Source: Locusta migratoria (Eukaryota; Arthropoda; Insecta; Orthoptera; Acrididae). From it: DNA of 64,000 nucleotides. The DNA is taken from the NCBI GenBank assembly GCA_026315105.1, contig CM048750.1, positions 108,717,297 through 108,781,296 of the forward strand. Reading direction: 5' to 3'. Both the position numbers and the translations under genes were made by a program. The notes under the pieces are model-generated. The model was not told the DNA's origin. It worked only from the letters and a program-made list of their open reading frames with translations, and made no database searches. Positions 1-10,964 of this stretch are shown here, one piece after another (positions within the stretch are counted from its first letter, which is position 1; each line of letters opens with the position of its first letter).

Positions 1-244
1 ATTTTGTCAAAATCCGTAAATTAAGTACCCTCCATCATGCAATAACCAGAATTTTATACTGTCAGTGACATTCCTCTTGTCGCTGAGATATGCAAAATTT
101 CATCAATATCGGAAAAATCTGTAGATTTGTGTGCAATAAAAACAGGGTCACATTGAAAAACGCACTTTGTGGTTCTAAAATTTTCCAGTTTTAATTCATA
201 CAACCGTTGTTCTGAGAATAACAAAAACAACCCACAAAGATCTA
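1..244. other. AT-rich sequence, no gene seen
   Basis: No coding potential was seen. Around 50-130 the wording (a CTCTTGTCGCTGA-like phrase followed by a GCAAAATTTC phrase) loosely echoes 345-410. It is therefore probably an eroded part of the same repeat family as the next entry. Confidence 0.4.
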
Positions 245-625
245 TGAAATGGGGCGAGCCATTCTCAAATTATGGCGCGACCAAGGTATTTAGCGAGACA
301 TTTTTATGTTGCAAGATACCTTTCCCCAAGCACCGAATGAAACTTTAGGTAGACGCTGACCTTCCTCTTGTACTGAAGGACTAGCGTGCAAAATTTCGTG
401 AAGAACGGAATGAAACTGTAGTTTTCGTCCGTCTGTAGAAAAAGTATCCTCCCCCATGCATTTTAATTCTCTCCTAACGCAAAATACTTTCTTAGCTGAC
501 GTCTTATACCTATAAACTACATACCGGCAATATTTCAGTTTCATAGGTGCATTAGTTTTAGAGATTTCCTGTTTAGTCAGTGAGTGGGTGAGTGCGTGAC
601 TGACCTTTCGCTTTTATATATACAC
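245..625 (+). repeat. RTE-like non-LTR 3'-end repeat, copy 1
   Basis: This interspersed repeat ends with a TTTCAGTTTCATAGGTGCA phrase, then GAGATTTC, a GTCAGTGAGTG run and CCTTTCGCT before ATATA. The same ordered phrases end the copies at 900-1572 and 43200-43908. Arthropod RTE-type retrotransposons and their derivatives often have such 3' tails, so the class is an inference. No reverse transcriptase is present. The 84-codon open frame on the minus strand here has no recognisable domain. Confidence 0.6.
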
Positions 626-899
626 AGTACCTCCTGAATTATGTCTTCTACAAAATAATTATTTACTATATACGTACAAGGGAATATTAGGAAACTGATT
701 ACGAAATGTGTTGATAATGGAAATTACAACTTCATGCTTATTACGGCGAATTTTCATTCTTTTTATTGTCTTTGACGTCATAGCACCTGAACTACAAGTC
801 TAATACGATTTTACTTCGAAGGTACATCCAGCGGTGTATATGTAAAATGTACTGCAAAATACGTCGCGAACAGAGATATTAGGAATGACGCAATAAATC

Positions 900-1572
900 A
901 AAACGTTATGATCCTAATAGTTTATTACTCCATATCTCATGAACTGTGTAGTACTATGACAAAATTTTGAACGTACGTCAAGTTTTATGTGTGTACAATG
1001 TTGCCAGATGACAGGGAGAGAAAATACCTACAGTCTCACAAAAATGTACCTACGTTTTTCCTAGTTTCTCCCTACCATCTCATTAATGCCCCTAGTGTGC
1101 ATGCTGTCTGTAAGATTTGTCACGAATACAATTATTAAAAGTGTACTATTAAAAATTGTAGCGTCATGCGAAATGCCGTTATTTTTTTGCATGAACGCCG
1201 AATAAGTAGTTAGCGACAAACTTTTTTCCTTTAATCATTTTGCTGGGGTTGTCAGCAAGAAAAAGTTTCCTAAAGATATGAAATTATGTTTAAAGTTTTT
1301 TGCAAGTCGCTAACTGCTCTCCTTCTCAGTAGTAGACTGATAAAGTCACACTATCAAGTGCCGCAATACGGGGAAGTTTTCATTGTTTATTACGTAATAT
1401 CTCCTGAACTGTCGGCGCTATCGGAAAATCCTTTTTCAGCTGACGTCTTCTCCCTATAAACCACATTCCAGCGAAATTTCAGCTTCACAGGTGGTTTTCA
1501 AGATTTCGTGTTTAGTCTGTGAGTGAATGAGTGACTGAATGTCCTTTCGCTATTCTATAAATAGAGATTAAT
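900..1572 (+). repeat. RTE-like non-LTR 3'-end repeat, copy 2
   Basis: This longer copy can be read side by side with 43340-43908. Shared phrases in the same order include CATATCTCATGAACTGTGT, GTCATGCGAAATGC, GCATGAACG, GTCAGCAAGAAAAAG, AAATTATGTTTA, AAGTCGCTAA, GACTGATAAAGTCA, AGCTGACGTCTTCT and the terminal GTGAGTGAATGAGTG run ending in TAGAGATTA. About 110 bp near 1005-1115 has no counterpart in the 43-kb copy. Non-coding and old. Confidence 0.75.
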
Positions 1573-1754
1573 CATACAAGAAGGCCAATGAAACGTACAT
1601 AATTCGAGAGGTGGTTTGTCACACATGTTGCGAATGTAAAAATTATGTGTGCACATAGCCGTTAAGAGTAGTAAAGGAAACTGAAATTTTAGGATGATAC
1701 TCCAAATTCTCCATAAGTTTTGCCACTATGTTATAACCCGTTGTAGGTGTCACT

Positions 1755-1875
1755 TGAGGACAACACACACACACTCACACCCATGACCGAGGGAGGACTC
1801 GAAATTGCGATGGGGAACAATCGTTTCCTTTGCTCCTAGGCGCCTTAGAGCGCTCCACCGCTCCACCGCGACACA
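1755..1875 (-). mobile_element. tRNA-derived SINE fragment (type B)
   Basis: On the minus strand this reads as the head of the SINE called type B here: a CCGCGGTGGAG-like start, a GGCGCC region, a degraded B box, CCTCCCTCGG and CATGGGTGTGAG, with a short GT run. The 3' body after the GT run is missing or unrecognisable. It is a degenerate copy and not a tRNA gene. Confidence 0.65.
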
Positions 1876-2439
1876 TTCATCGATTATTTACACTTCAGGC
1901 TTAAAATTTCAAGACCACGAGCAAGTTTTATTTACTGTGTGTATGTAACGAAAAAGCGACAAGGTAACATTTCTCATTTCATGATTCCTAAAGTAAATCA
2001 AGTTGCCACCTCTTGAAGCATCAATATAATTACCGTAAAATACCGCTTATATGTGTAAGTAAAAGTTATCGATTATAATTTTTCTTCCACTGGTTCATCT
2101 TTTTATATTTTTAATCTCAGCTGCTAAAACAACAACACAAACGAAAAAGAGTCGTGATGGAGAGCCGGGCTTGTGAGTGCATTCTCTGCTCGTGCCACTC
2201 GCCACTGCAGCAACCTACCTGTGTTGCGGCGCCTCTTCGTTTGCGTTATTTCCGAATACTGTACTTTCAATTACGTAAGCTCAGATTGTTTGGGTACATA
2301 ACTGATGCTCTCAAAAGTTTTTCCCCTTGTATTGCCATATGACAATAGTCATATTTCAGTAGATGTACAGAGTATAAATCATTAAAGATGTATTATTATT
2401 TTACAGCAAGTGATACACGGTAGTTATAGCATACTGGTA
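1876..2439. other. AT-rich sequence, no gene seen
   Basis: No recognisable repeat end, RNA gene or domain was seen. The 62-codon plus-strand open frame at 2154-2342 has no low-complexity bias and no motif I recognise. I regard it as chance. Confidence 0.4.
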
Positions 2440-2598
2440 ATGACAGCGCCCGACCTGGCGGGCTGGGGGAGTAGCGGGCCACCTCAACTCGTCAACTCGG
2501 ACGGGCTGGCCCGGCGGGGTGTGCTCAGCCCGTCGGGCCAAGGTCAGCCTGTCAGCCCGCCAGCCAGGCCGACCAGACGGGCTGCGGTCGCAAAATAG
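2440..2598. repeat. Short GC-rich block of CGGGC/GCCCG motifs
   Basis: A sharply bounded GC-rich block lies in AT-rich DNA. It is built from recurring GGGCTGG, GCCCGGCGGG, AGCCCGTCGGGCC and CAGCCCGCCAGCC phrases. A hyphenated palindrome, GACGGGCT ... AGCCCGTC, sits at about 2499-2533. A short open frame crosses it, but its Gly/Pro/Ala/Arg content follows from base composition. Confidence 0.6.
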
Positions 2599-2646
2599 TT
2601 TTTTATTTAATGACGACCGTTTTCAGCAGGCTATATCACCATTTGA

Positions 2647-2830
2647 AATATTAGAAGTTGGTCATCTTATTTAAACAATGGAGATTAAATAATACGTGCA
2701 ACATAGCACTTAGTCTAAATATAAAAATACATAAGGTTGAAAGTCACAACATGTAAGATACTATAAATGCTATGCTGCACGTATTATTTTATCTCCATTT
2801 CTTAAATAAGATGACTAACTTGTAATATTT
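2647..2830. repeat. Inverted repeat, about 62-bp arms, 59-nt loop
   Basis: The left arm (about 2647-2708) is an imperfect reverse complement of the right arm (about 2768-2830). Both carry CATCTTATTTAA, ATGGAGAT, AAATAATACGTGCA and CATAGCA in mirrored order. It could be a snapback MITE-like element or a piece of a larger terminal-repeat element. No target duplication was identified. Confidence 0.75.
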
Positions 2831-3485
2831 GTTATGACCAGATGATGGCGGCATAGCTCGCAGAAACTGGTCGCAATTAAGTAAGTCAGTATTTTGCGAT
2901 CTTGCATTTTCACTTTTGAAGATTATTAATCTATCAGATTGGTCTCCATAACCTGCGATGTCAGGTGATGTGAACTATGGATCTTCACAGTAGCCTTAAA
3001 ATATATTGAAAAGTGAGTAGCTGCAATTCTAGGATGAAGGATGATCATCACAATTCAACATTAAATCTTACTTTAGCCCTGAAATGGGTGACGTAGTCTT
3101 TAATTTCTTGCCAAATAGCTTCAAATGTATGACGGCCAGAAACCGCTTGAAAACAAAAGAATTATGAAGAATCCCAAACCGGGACTTCCTGCTTACTAGT
3201 ATTTTGCACTAAGCCACTGCGCCGTACTAGTGACACTGCGCTGAACACACTGGCTAGGAATATCAAATAACGTAACATGTCCTTCTGTGACATCTGAAAT
3301 GTAAAACTCACACCAGGCCCTGTATTAGCGCCAGGATTGCGGTCCTCGTACACGTGTCAAAAAGGACAGAGAACCTAACTCTTAGTTGTGATTGTCAAGG
3401 TTTGATGCTTATTTCGGTACGGTTGCACACGACGCAAGAATTCCTGGAGGAACAGCGTGGCTTGCTGTGAGCATTGGAATAGACC
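2831..3485. other. Unassigned; possible eroded tRNA-like unit
   Basis: No gene was seen. On the minus strand near 3172-3235 the phrase GGCGCAGTGGCTTAGTGC is followed some 35 nt later by CCCGGTTTGGGATTC. This resembles a degraded tRNA A box and B box and could be an old SINE head. It is weak and no stem pairing was checked. Confidence 0.25.
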
Positions 3486-3487
3486 TA

Positions 3488-4843
3488 CACTAGTGGCCAT
3501 TAAAATGCTACACCAAGTAGAAATGTAGGAGATGAACAGGTATTCATTGCACAAATTTATTACACTAGAAAGGACATTAAATTACGAAATTTGGGTGCAT
3601 AGTTCCAGAGAAATCAGTACCCCGAACAATCACCTCTTGCCGTAATAATGGATTTGATACGCCTGGGCATTCCGTCAAATAGAGTTTGGATAACGTGTAC
3701 GCGTACAGATGCCCATGCAGCTTCAACACAATAAAACAATTCATCAAGAGTAGTGACTGGCGTATTGTGACGAGCCAGTTGCTCGGCCACCATTGACGAG
3801 ACATTTTCAATTAGTGAGAGATCTTGAGAATGTGCTGGCCAAGGCAGCAGTCGAACATTTTACGTATCCAGAAAGGCCCGTACAGGACCCTCGACATGTG
3901 GTCGTGCATTATCCTACTGAAATGTAGGGTTTCACAGGGATCGAATGGAGGGTAGAGGCAAAGGTCGTAACACATCTTAATGTAACGGTCACTGTTCAAA
4001 GTGCCGTCGATGCGAACAAGAGGTGACCAAGACGTGTAACCAATAGCACCCCATACCATGAAGCCGGGTGATACGCCAGTATGGCGATGACGAATACAAG
4101 CTTCCAAGTGCGTCCACCGCGATGTCGCCTAACACGGATGCGACCATCATGATGCTGTAAACAGAACCTAGTTTTGCCATTAATGCATCCAGGTTTTTCG
4201 TTGCGTACACCATCGCAAGCGCTCCTGTCTGTGTTGCAGCATCAACTTTAACCGCAGCCACGGTCTCTGAGTTGATAGTCCATGATGCTCGTCGTACTGT
4301 TCGTGGTTGTGGTCTTGCAAACGTTCCCATCTTTTGACTCAGGGCTGCACTCGAGACGGGGCTGCACGATCCGTTACATCCATGCGGATAAGATGCCTGT
4401 TATCTCGACTGCTAGTGATACGAAGCCGTTGGGATCCAGCACGGCGTTCCGTATTGACCTCCTGAACCCACCGATTCCATATTCTGCTAACAGTCATTGG
4501 ATCGCGACCAACGCGAACAGCAATGTCGCTATACGATTAACGACAATCGTGATAGGCTACAATCCGACCTTTATCATAGTCGGAAACGTGGTGGTACGCA
4601 TTTCTCCTCCTTTCACGAGGAATTACAACAACGTTTCACGAGGCAACGCCGGTTAAGTGCTGTTTGTGTATGAGAAATCGGTGGGGTACTTTCCTCATTT
4701 CAGCACGTTGTAAGTGTCGCCAAAGGCCAAACTTTGTGTGAATGCTCTGAAAAGTTAATCATTTGCATATTATAGCATGTTCTTCCTGTCGCTTAAATTA
4801 TCACGTTATCTTCGTGGTGTAGCAATTTTAATGGCCAGGAGTA
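3488..4843 (-). mobile_element. Tc1-type DNA transposon, copy A (near full length, inactive)
   Basis: The ends are inverted: left CACTAGTGGCCATTAAAATG, right (read inward) TACTCCTGGCCATTAAAATT, flanked by TA on both sides (3486-3487 and 4844-4845), as expected for Tc1/mariner insertion. The interior is the same family as the copies at 11649, 13581 and 61511. The transposase runs on the minus strand and is split among frames. Recognisable pieces include CIRHRHTGVSPG, VWGAIGYTSWSPLVRIDGTL and, near the C terminus, ECPGVSNPLLRQE in a shifted frame. Tc1 transposases cut and paste DNA in the nucleus with a DD34E catalytic triad. Several frameshifts and stops make this copy inactive. Confidence 0.85.
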
Positions 4844-4894
4844 TACAACGGCCGAAGCAGGACGTCTGAGAGTTTGCATCGACCGGGGCTACGT

Positions 4895-4990
4895 GCTGCA
4901 TGGTCCGGAGGTATGTTAAGACATCGTGAATGGAGTGCGCAGTTGCACTGTAAGCTGGTCTTGGATTCAAATCCTGGTCCGCCACCGATT
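4895..4990 (+). repeat. tRNA-like repeat unit (weak)
   Basis: The phrase GGATTCAAATCC at 4962-4973 fits a tRNA B box, and GTGCGCAGTTGCACTG about 30 nt upstream could be a decayed A-box region. It ends TGGTCCGCCACC. It is probably a tRNA-derived repeat; no cloverleaf was confirmed. Confidence 0.35.
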
Positions 4991-5252
4991 TCTGTCAGTG
5001 TGTAATTTTATTACCTACGAATGATCGGCACTTTAGTGTATCATGCTATGCCTCAAGTGCCTTTAAATATTTTTCTGAGCTTACAATACTCAATTTGGAA
5101 TACAAAATTTTAATTCTAGCTACATCTCACAAAATACGTACATCATTTCAGAAATGAATAGTAATGTTTCCATGTTTCCATTAAACAATGAAAAATATTC
5201 ACAAGCAGTTATTCAACTCTCTAATAGCACTGTTATCACATGGCAGTCAGTT

Positions 5253-5438
5253 AGTCGACAGCTTATGGGACTGAACTACGGGGTCATCAGCCCCTAAACT
5301 TACAATCTACTTATCAACTACCTTACACTAAAGACGGCACAAATATCCATGCCCGAGGGGGGATTCGAACCCCCGACCGTAGTGGCCGTGCAGACCGTGA
5401 CTTGAGCGCCACAGTCTCCTCGGCCACCGCGGCCGGCG
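5253..5438 (-). mobile_element. tRNA-derived SINE, type A
   Basis: On the minus strand this is a nearly complete type A SINE. It has a tRNA-like head starting GCCGGCCGCGGTGGCCGAGG, then a B box GGTTCGAATCC and CCCTCGGGCATGGATATTTG. The body reads GTGCCGTCTTTAGTGTAAGG ... GGGGCTGATGACCCCGTAGT ... CCATAAGCTGTCGAC. The tRNA part carries an internal RNA polymerase III promoter in active SINEs. Mobilisation needs a LINE's reverse transcriptase. Confidence 0.9.
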
Positions 5439-7288
5439 GTCGTACTTCCATTGCCCTTGTATCGCTTTATTTTCAGAGACTTGCATTTGACGAGACAAAG
5501 CAAAGACCTAGTGGAGCTTGCTGTAGCACTATACTAACGGTCGTCATTCGAGCAGTTTTCACAACGCCACGAGAATATGTTCTGCAGAAAATTCTTCTTT
5601 TTCATCTGAACTGTGATGTACTACTGACTACTGTAGAGCGACTAAATCATTTGGAAGATGTCAAACACGGTAGACAAGAAAACGCCGTTACAATATCAGG
5701 TAACCTCTTTTACACAAGGAAGTGATTGAAGATAACAGTAGTCAAAAATATGTGAAAAATAATGTTTTCCCTTAGAAAGGATAACGGGAATCTTTGAATT
5801 TATCACTACTTTCCGAAAAAGAATTTCTTTTTTTTTTACCTACATTATGCGGAACATTTATTAAAGAAAGTATAGTTCATTTATAAAGTAATGACTTTGG
5901 AATCATACAGAAAGTACGCACCGAAGGCTTATGTGTCTATTTTCACTCTTTAGTGCTTTGCAAACTATATATGAGGCATATCGGAAAACTGCGCCTTACT
6001 TTCCACATTTCTATTTTTCTGTTGTTGTAAAAGAGGTATATACTGGTTATTTTCCAAGACTATTGACAAAGAAAGGTTTTATTCTACCAAATACGAAAAT
6101 ATAAGAAACCAATTAGTTCTGCTGATTGTTTTTTGTAGGATACAACAGTTAGGAAATCATTTCCATTCATTTTTCTTTATTTTGTTACGTTACTGCTATT
6201 TTACTCATGCTGCCATATGGGATACCATGTGCGAGTAATTTGCTTCGGTCTTGAAAGTTTAGTGTTTCACTGAAGTATTGCATTCATCTTCACACAATTT
6301 TTGGATCTTCCCTTATGATTCTTCTGTCGACAACTTTTATGAATTGGTTTTGGTTGTTATGTCCTTTATACAACTCGTTATATCTGATTCCTTGAAACTA
6401 TTGAGAGATAAAACCATGGATTATCTTACATACATACCCTTTGATTTCCTCAGTGTGCCTTGTGTCTGAAATACTATTGCTTAGAACTTTGATTTTTCTT
6501 CTTTCAACTAACAACTTTTGTCAATAGTAGTTTGGCTCTCTGAGAGATTGCTGACATTCGTTTTCGAAGCACTCTATTTTTGCAAGGATTTGATTTGGAA
6601 TTAACTAGTACAATAATTCTGTAATTGCCTCTGCAATCTCCTTCACGTTCTGATATCTCTGAACATTTTCTTTTTCTCTCCATTGTCTCAAAACGGTATT
6701 TGACTGCGATCTTGAAACTGCTTCTTAAATTGAATTTGATCGATGTCTCCTGGCAATAATGAGTGATTCTTTGCATTCCTTTGCACTTCCTGGGTCTCCA
6801 TACTCCGATCCACATTCCGTACCTCTTTATATCTTTAAAATTAGTATCCACGTCTTCCTCCTTGTTTCTACGTCTACATGATCGAATTGGTTCATTCTCT
6901 TCCCATCCGGAAATAACGATCATTTACGTATTCTCGTATTGCTGAAGTCAGCACTATTTGTTATCAAACCTTATGCAGTCGTAAAGCTAATCAAGCAAAT
7001 AAAATTTTCACTACTTACATCATGTAAGCTGGGCTTTCTGGTGGTTTCCTTAAAAGCTGCTGCTTCCTCTAATTGAAGAACTCGGGGGAAAATAATGATA
7101 ACCCTCATTTATAGAGTTCTGAGATATGACGAATTGTATGATTGAGAAATATTTTCTTCTACATGTTTTAATATTTATATTTGCCATCTCTTTACAGATT
7201 CATGTACTACTTGAAGAAAACGAAACATTCTGTCGGATACGGTTGTTTGCACTAAATACATTAAAATACAAAACTTGTAAAAAAAAAG
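5439..7288. other. AT-rich sequence, no gene assigned
   Basis: About 1.85 kb without a recognisable element. The longest open frame is 139 codons on the minus strand (6504-6923), with basic, Lys/Arg/Glu-rich composition. It has no motif I recognise, no neighbouring coding exon signal and no poly(A) context. I do not call it a gene. Confidence 0.4.
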
Positions 7289-7542
7289 TCAAAAGATAAA
7301 AACGCAGTTCTCGATCACAAAATTAAAATTATTTACCTGGTTTGGGCAATAACTACTATTGCCTTCATCGGAAATTATAAATTAAAACAAGTCACATAGT
7401 AAAAGTTACAACTGAGCAGTAAAGCTTACGTCACAAATTTTAAATAATTTTTTAGAACTAGCCACTATGGGTTGCACGCCTGCACGGAGGCGTCAGGGCT
7501 GCATTTTTATTTTTTATCTTTTGACGTTGTAACGGTCGCTGA

Positions 7543-7576
<34 letters not shown>
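7289..7576 (+). repeat. Repeat with 15-bp inverted ends and A33 tract
   Basis: GTCAAAAGATAAAAA at 7289-7303 is the exact reverse complement of TTTTTATCTTTTGAC at about 7511-7525. A 33-A homopolymer follows at 7544-7576. The enclosed sequence has no coding potential. The A tract could be a retroposon tail or independent. Class unknown. Confidence 0.5.
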
Positions 7577-7579
<3 letters not shown>

Positions 7580-8763
7580 GAGGGTTATTGTTATTTACCC
7601 CGACGTCTTCATTTCTACATTAAAAGCTAAATAAATGATTTTGTTGTGCTCACCTAGTACATTGCCCTCGACCGCCAAACATATATTGAAAGTGTAAGTT
7701 ACATAATCTAATTATTAATTGTTTTATGTAGATAACAGCACCGAGCTACAAGAAACTTGGAAATTAATTTGTGATTTGGTGCAAAGTGTATCATCATTCC
7801 CTCGCAGGCTCATTCTTTAGAAGAGACCCTTTAAGTCAAGAATTTTCTCATTTTTCAACAGTTTTTGAATATTAAAATAATCCAGAAATAGACATTTACA
7901 TATTATCAAATATCCTGGCAGAACTTATGAAGAAATTTAGAGTAAAATTCAAACATATATACGACTTGTCACGGGACCGATGAGGCTACGAATTTGTTCC
8001 ACCTTTCAAAGCCTTTACCCCAAATGGAGATAATAGACTTGCAGGAATACATTTCCTTGCAGAGTATATAAGTGTATTCACTGAAGAATTTTAGAGTCAA
8101 CATGTCCCGGAAAAATATGAAAATTGCAAAAAAAAATTGCGATCTACCTGGCTGATATGATTGACTCCACACATATCTGCGAAATTTCATTTTCAAAAAT
8201 GATTTTCTTGTAGAATAATTATCGCTTAGAACTAACGGACACTCACTTTGAAGAGAATACTCCGCATGTGAACCTAAAAGAACCTTCTCAAGAACGCAAA
8301 TGTAATTTTTCTCATGGATATTTCATTATATTTCATACATTTCATACCCGTTTATGAAATTTTCAATAAAAGATTTTATTTCATACTTTTTGTGAGTGAA
8401 AATAAAAATAAATAAATAGCAAATAATATAAGCTTTTCTGGATTACTTATGCATTATTATTTTACATCTGTTGTATTTCATATTAGTTTGAGAATAAAAA
8501 TAAAAAAAAATTAATAAGGAATACGAGCTTTTACATTCGGACCTCGATAAAATTTTGAAAAGTATCATCTTTATTGAGATAATCACTTTCCTAGGTTGGG
8601 GCCGGTTTTAAGAATGTTATATAAATACATTCGAACGCTTTGTGATTGTCCGTGACCGGTTGAAAATAAAGAGGCACATTGTTGGATAAACTGTATGGAG
8701 GCACGGTATGATGTGATTTGCTGTATGTTTAGTGCAGTTGTTAAAAATGCTTTAATATTTGAC
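7577..8763. other. AT-rich sequence, no gene seen
   Basis: No motifs or repeat ends were recognised. At 8300-8520 there are degenerate A/T phrases such as ATTTCATAC repeated a few times. The minus-strand open frame at 8583-8861 runs into the SINE at 8771 and is an artefact of it. Confidence 0.4.
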
Positions 8764-8770
8764 CAAACTG

Positions 8771-8965
8771 TGGCCGGCCGCAGTGGCCAAGCGGTCTGCG
8801 GCGCGCCAGTCACAGTCTGCACGGCCGCTACTGTCGGAGGTTCGAATACACCCTCGGGCATGGATGTTTGTGTCGTCTTTAGTATAAGGTAGATCGTAAG
8901 TAGTTTGTAAGTTTAGGGACTGATGACACCGTTGTTGAGTCCCTTAAGCTTAACAAACATTTGAA
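8771..8965 (+). mobile_element. tRNA-derived SINE, type A, with target duplication
   Basis: Head GGCCGGCCGCAGTGGCCAAG, B box GGTTCGAATAC, CCTCGGGCATGG, and body ending TTAAGCTTAACAAACATTTG. CAAACTG occurs just before (8764-8770) and just after (8966-8972), a plausible 7-bp target-site duplication. The 3' end lies only about 10 bp from the start of an oppositely oriented SINE. Confidence 0.9.
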
Positions 8966-8975
8966 CAAACTGCTA

Positions 8976-9040
8976 CGGCCATCAGTCATTACTCTGACAA
9001 GCTACTTAAACTACTTGCAACTTACACTAAGGACAACTCG

Positions 9041-9083
<43 letters not shown>

Positions 9084-9162
9084 ACACATGCCTCAGGGAG
9101 GACTCGAAACTCCGGCTGGAACGGCCACCCTGTCCGTAGCATGACGCCCTAGACAAGGCGGT
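8976..9162 (-). mobile_element. tRNA-derived SINE, type B, with (CA)n
   Basis: On the minus strand the parts are a degraded tRNA-like head, CCTCCCTGAGGCATGTGTG, an expanded (GT)n corresponding to CA at 9047-9078, then GTCCTTAGTGTAAGTTGC and the body towards GACTGATGG. The microsatellite grew from the GTGTGTGT stretch normally present in type B copies. It lies tail-to-tail with the preceding SINE. Confidence 0.8.
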
Positions 9163-9869
9163 AATTTTGCGTGGTTGTGGTTGTTCCTTTGTCCTTTTAA
9201 TGTAAGTAATTAAACACTCTGATAAACAGCGGTTACCACCAGAACTATTCTTCACTTGAAACAATACCGGAAGGTGTTTCGCATTCGTATGAATATGAAT
9301 ATTGCACATAATTCTAAATACCGTAATGTTCCCGTAGTTACGTAAATACGATAGTCACCCACAAGCAATCACAACAGTGAAATTGCAGACGTCCGCGGCC
9401 AACTCTCGTTACAGTTACTTCTTCTGCCCCTCTCACAACGTCATTATTGTTAAATGGTACTAAAAAAACGAAATGGGAGTCTAATAAAAATTGCCGCCCG
9501 CTGTAACGTCGACCATTAAGGGTCAGTGGCGGGAGATGTATGCGAAGTGTTTCCCTTCTCCGATTAGGACATTTCCGCCAACAGGAATGGAAATGGGAAA
9601 CGTGATGGGCCCCCTAACGATTCGGGAAAGTTCCGCTGCAGTGAGCAGGGGGAATACTTCACTACAATGGAGCCGTGGGCAAGCATTCTGGACAATGCGC
9701 CTTTGTCATCTTATACTTTGATTCCATCTCGTTTACTAAATGCGAATCTACATCTTATTGGTAACATCATATAGATGGACTACAGGACTCAGTAGAGCCA
9801 TTTCAGGACGTCTTCTAGTTCCATAAACTTCTGGACTAGTATAGGCTACGCGAGAATACACGCTATTAC
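9163..9869. other. Unassigned sequence
   Basis: No recognisable gene. A 76-codon plus-strand frame (9491-9721) spans moderately GC-rich DNA but shows no domain. Nothing supports expression. Confidence 0.35.
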
Positions 9870-10450
9870 GCATTGCTTCGTAGTTAGGGGGAGTCGGAAT
9901 GCTCTATCTTTCCAATGTGAAATTTGCTAACTCTATGTACCTTTTTTTCTCTGGAACTGTTACATATGCAAATTTTGGCAGCTATTATCAGTATATGTTG
10001 TTGGCTCACTTAAGTAGAACCAATGTTTTCTTTATACTGCTATAACATTTATGAATTCTTTTATAGTTAAGCAACTTTCATTGGAAAAAATCTAACATAA
10101 TTCCCTGGTTCAAAGAATAAGCCAGATTTTGTCTTGATTCTAGTTCGGTGGCCTCTTTTAACGATTATATAGCATTGCTTCGTAGTTAGGGGGAGTCGGA
10201 ATTCCTAGCTTTATGTACCTTTTTTCTCTGGGAACAACTCAGAAATTTTGGCAGCTATTTTCAGCATATGTTGTTACTCACTGAGGTAGTATCAATGTTT
10301 TGTTTTTATTGCTATAACATTTTTAATTCCTTTATCGTTAAGAAATTTTATTGGAAAAACTTAACATTAATTACCTGGTTCAAAGAATAAGCCAGATTTT
10401 GTCTTGACTCTAGTTCGCTAGCCACTTTTAACTCTTATATAACATATCTG
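9870..10450 (+). repeat. Tandem duplication, period 302 bp, two units
   Basis: Unit 1 starts at 9870 and unit 2 at 10172, both with GCATTGCTTCGTAGTTAGGG. Both share, in order, TATGTACCTTTTTT, AATTTTGGCAGCTAT, CAGTATATGTTGTT or its variant, TGCTATAACATTT, and the long phrase around CCTGGTTCAAAGAATAAG, then TTTTGTCTTGA. The units differ by scattered substitutions and small indels, so the duplication is old. No coding content. Confidence 0.9.
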
Positions 10451-10559
10451 AAAATTTTAATGTGGTTTGTGAGATAAAAGTAAATGTAACACTAATAATA
10501 TAAAATGTCAGACAAAGCGATTATAGTAATTTATTATGAAAATTCAAAAAATCGTCTTA

Positions 10560-10964
10560 TTCTATTATCCAAAGTGTCCAACAGAGTAATCAGGGTCATC
10601 TTCTAGTTCTTCTTCTTCACCTAGAAGCTTTCTTCTCCTTGCTGCACTTGCAATTTTTTATTTTTTTTTATTTTATTTAATTCAGTTGCATACTGAACCT
10701 TCCTTGCTCCTTGTCCGGAAGCCGAAGACCTCTGATGGTGTAGATACCAGGAATAATGCCAAAGCTTTCCAAGGTCTTTAGCTTACCCCTATAAACGTCA
10801 TTCAATGAAATAACATAAACACTAAATTCCCATTTCAATGTTTTTATGCCAATAAATGCATTCTCAGGAACACGAGAACATATGAGGTTCACAAACTCAC
10901 ATATCAAAAACTGAACTATAAACACAGCTAGTTGCAAAAACATTGGTACCAACGGAAAGATCAA
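10560..10964 (-). pseudogene. Possible decayed open frame with acidic C terminus
   Basis: On the minus strand, 10640 down to 10566 reads AARRRKLLGEEEELEDDPDY and then SVGHFG and a stop. That is an acidic tail of the sort seen at the ends of some TE proteins and nuclear proteins. Upstream (10677-10964) a separate 95-codon minus frame, hydrophobic at its N terminus, ends before an A/T-rich run and is in a different context. I do not recognise either part and cannot show that they belong together. Confidence 0.25.

Noticed and set aside
6504..6923. 139-codon minus-strand frame as a host gene
   Set aside because: No recognisable domain, no second exon, no codon-use or conservation evidence available.
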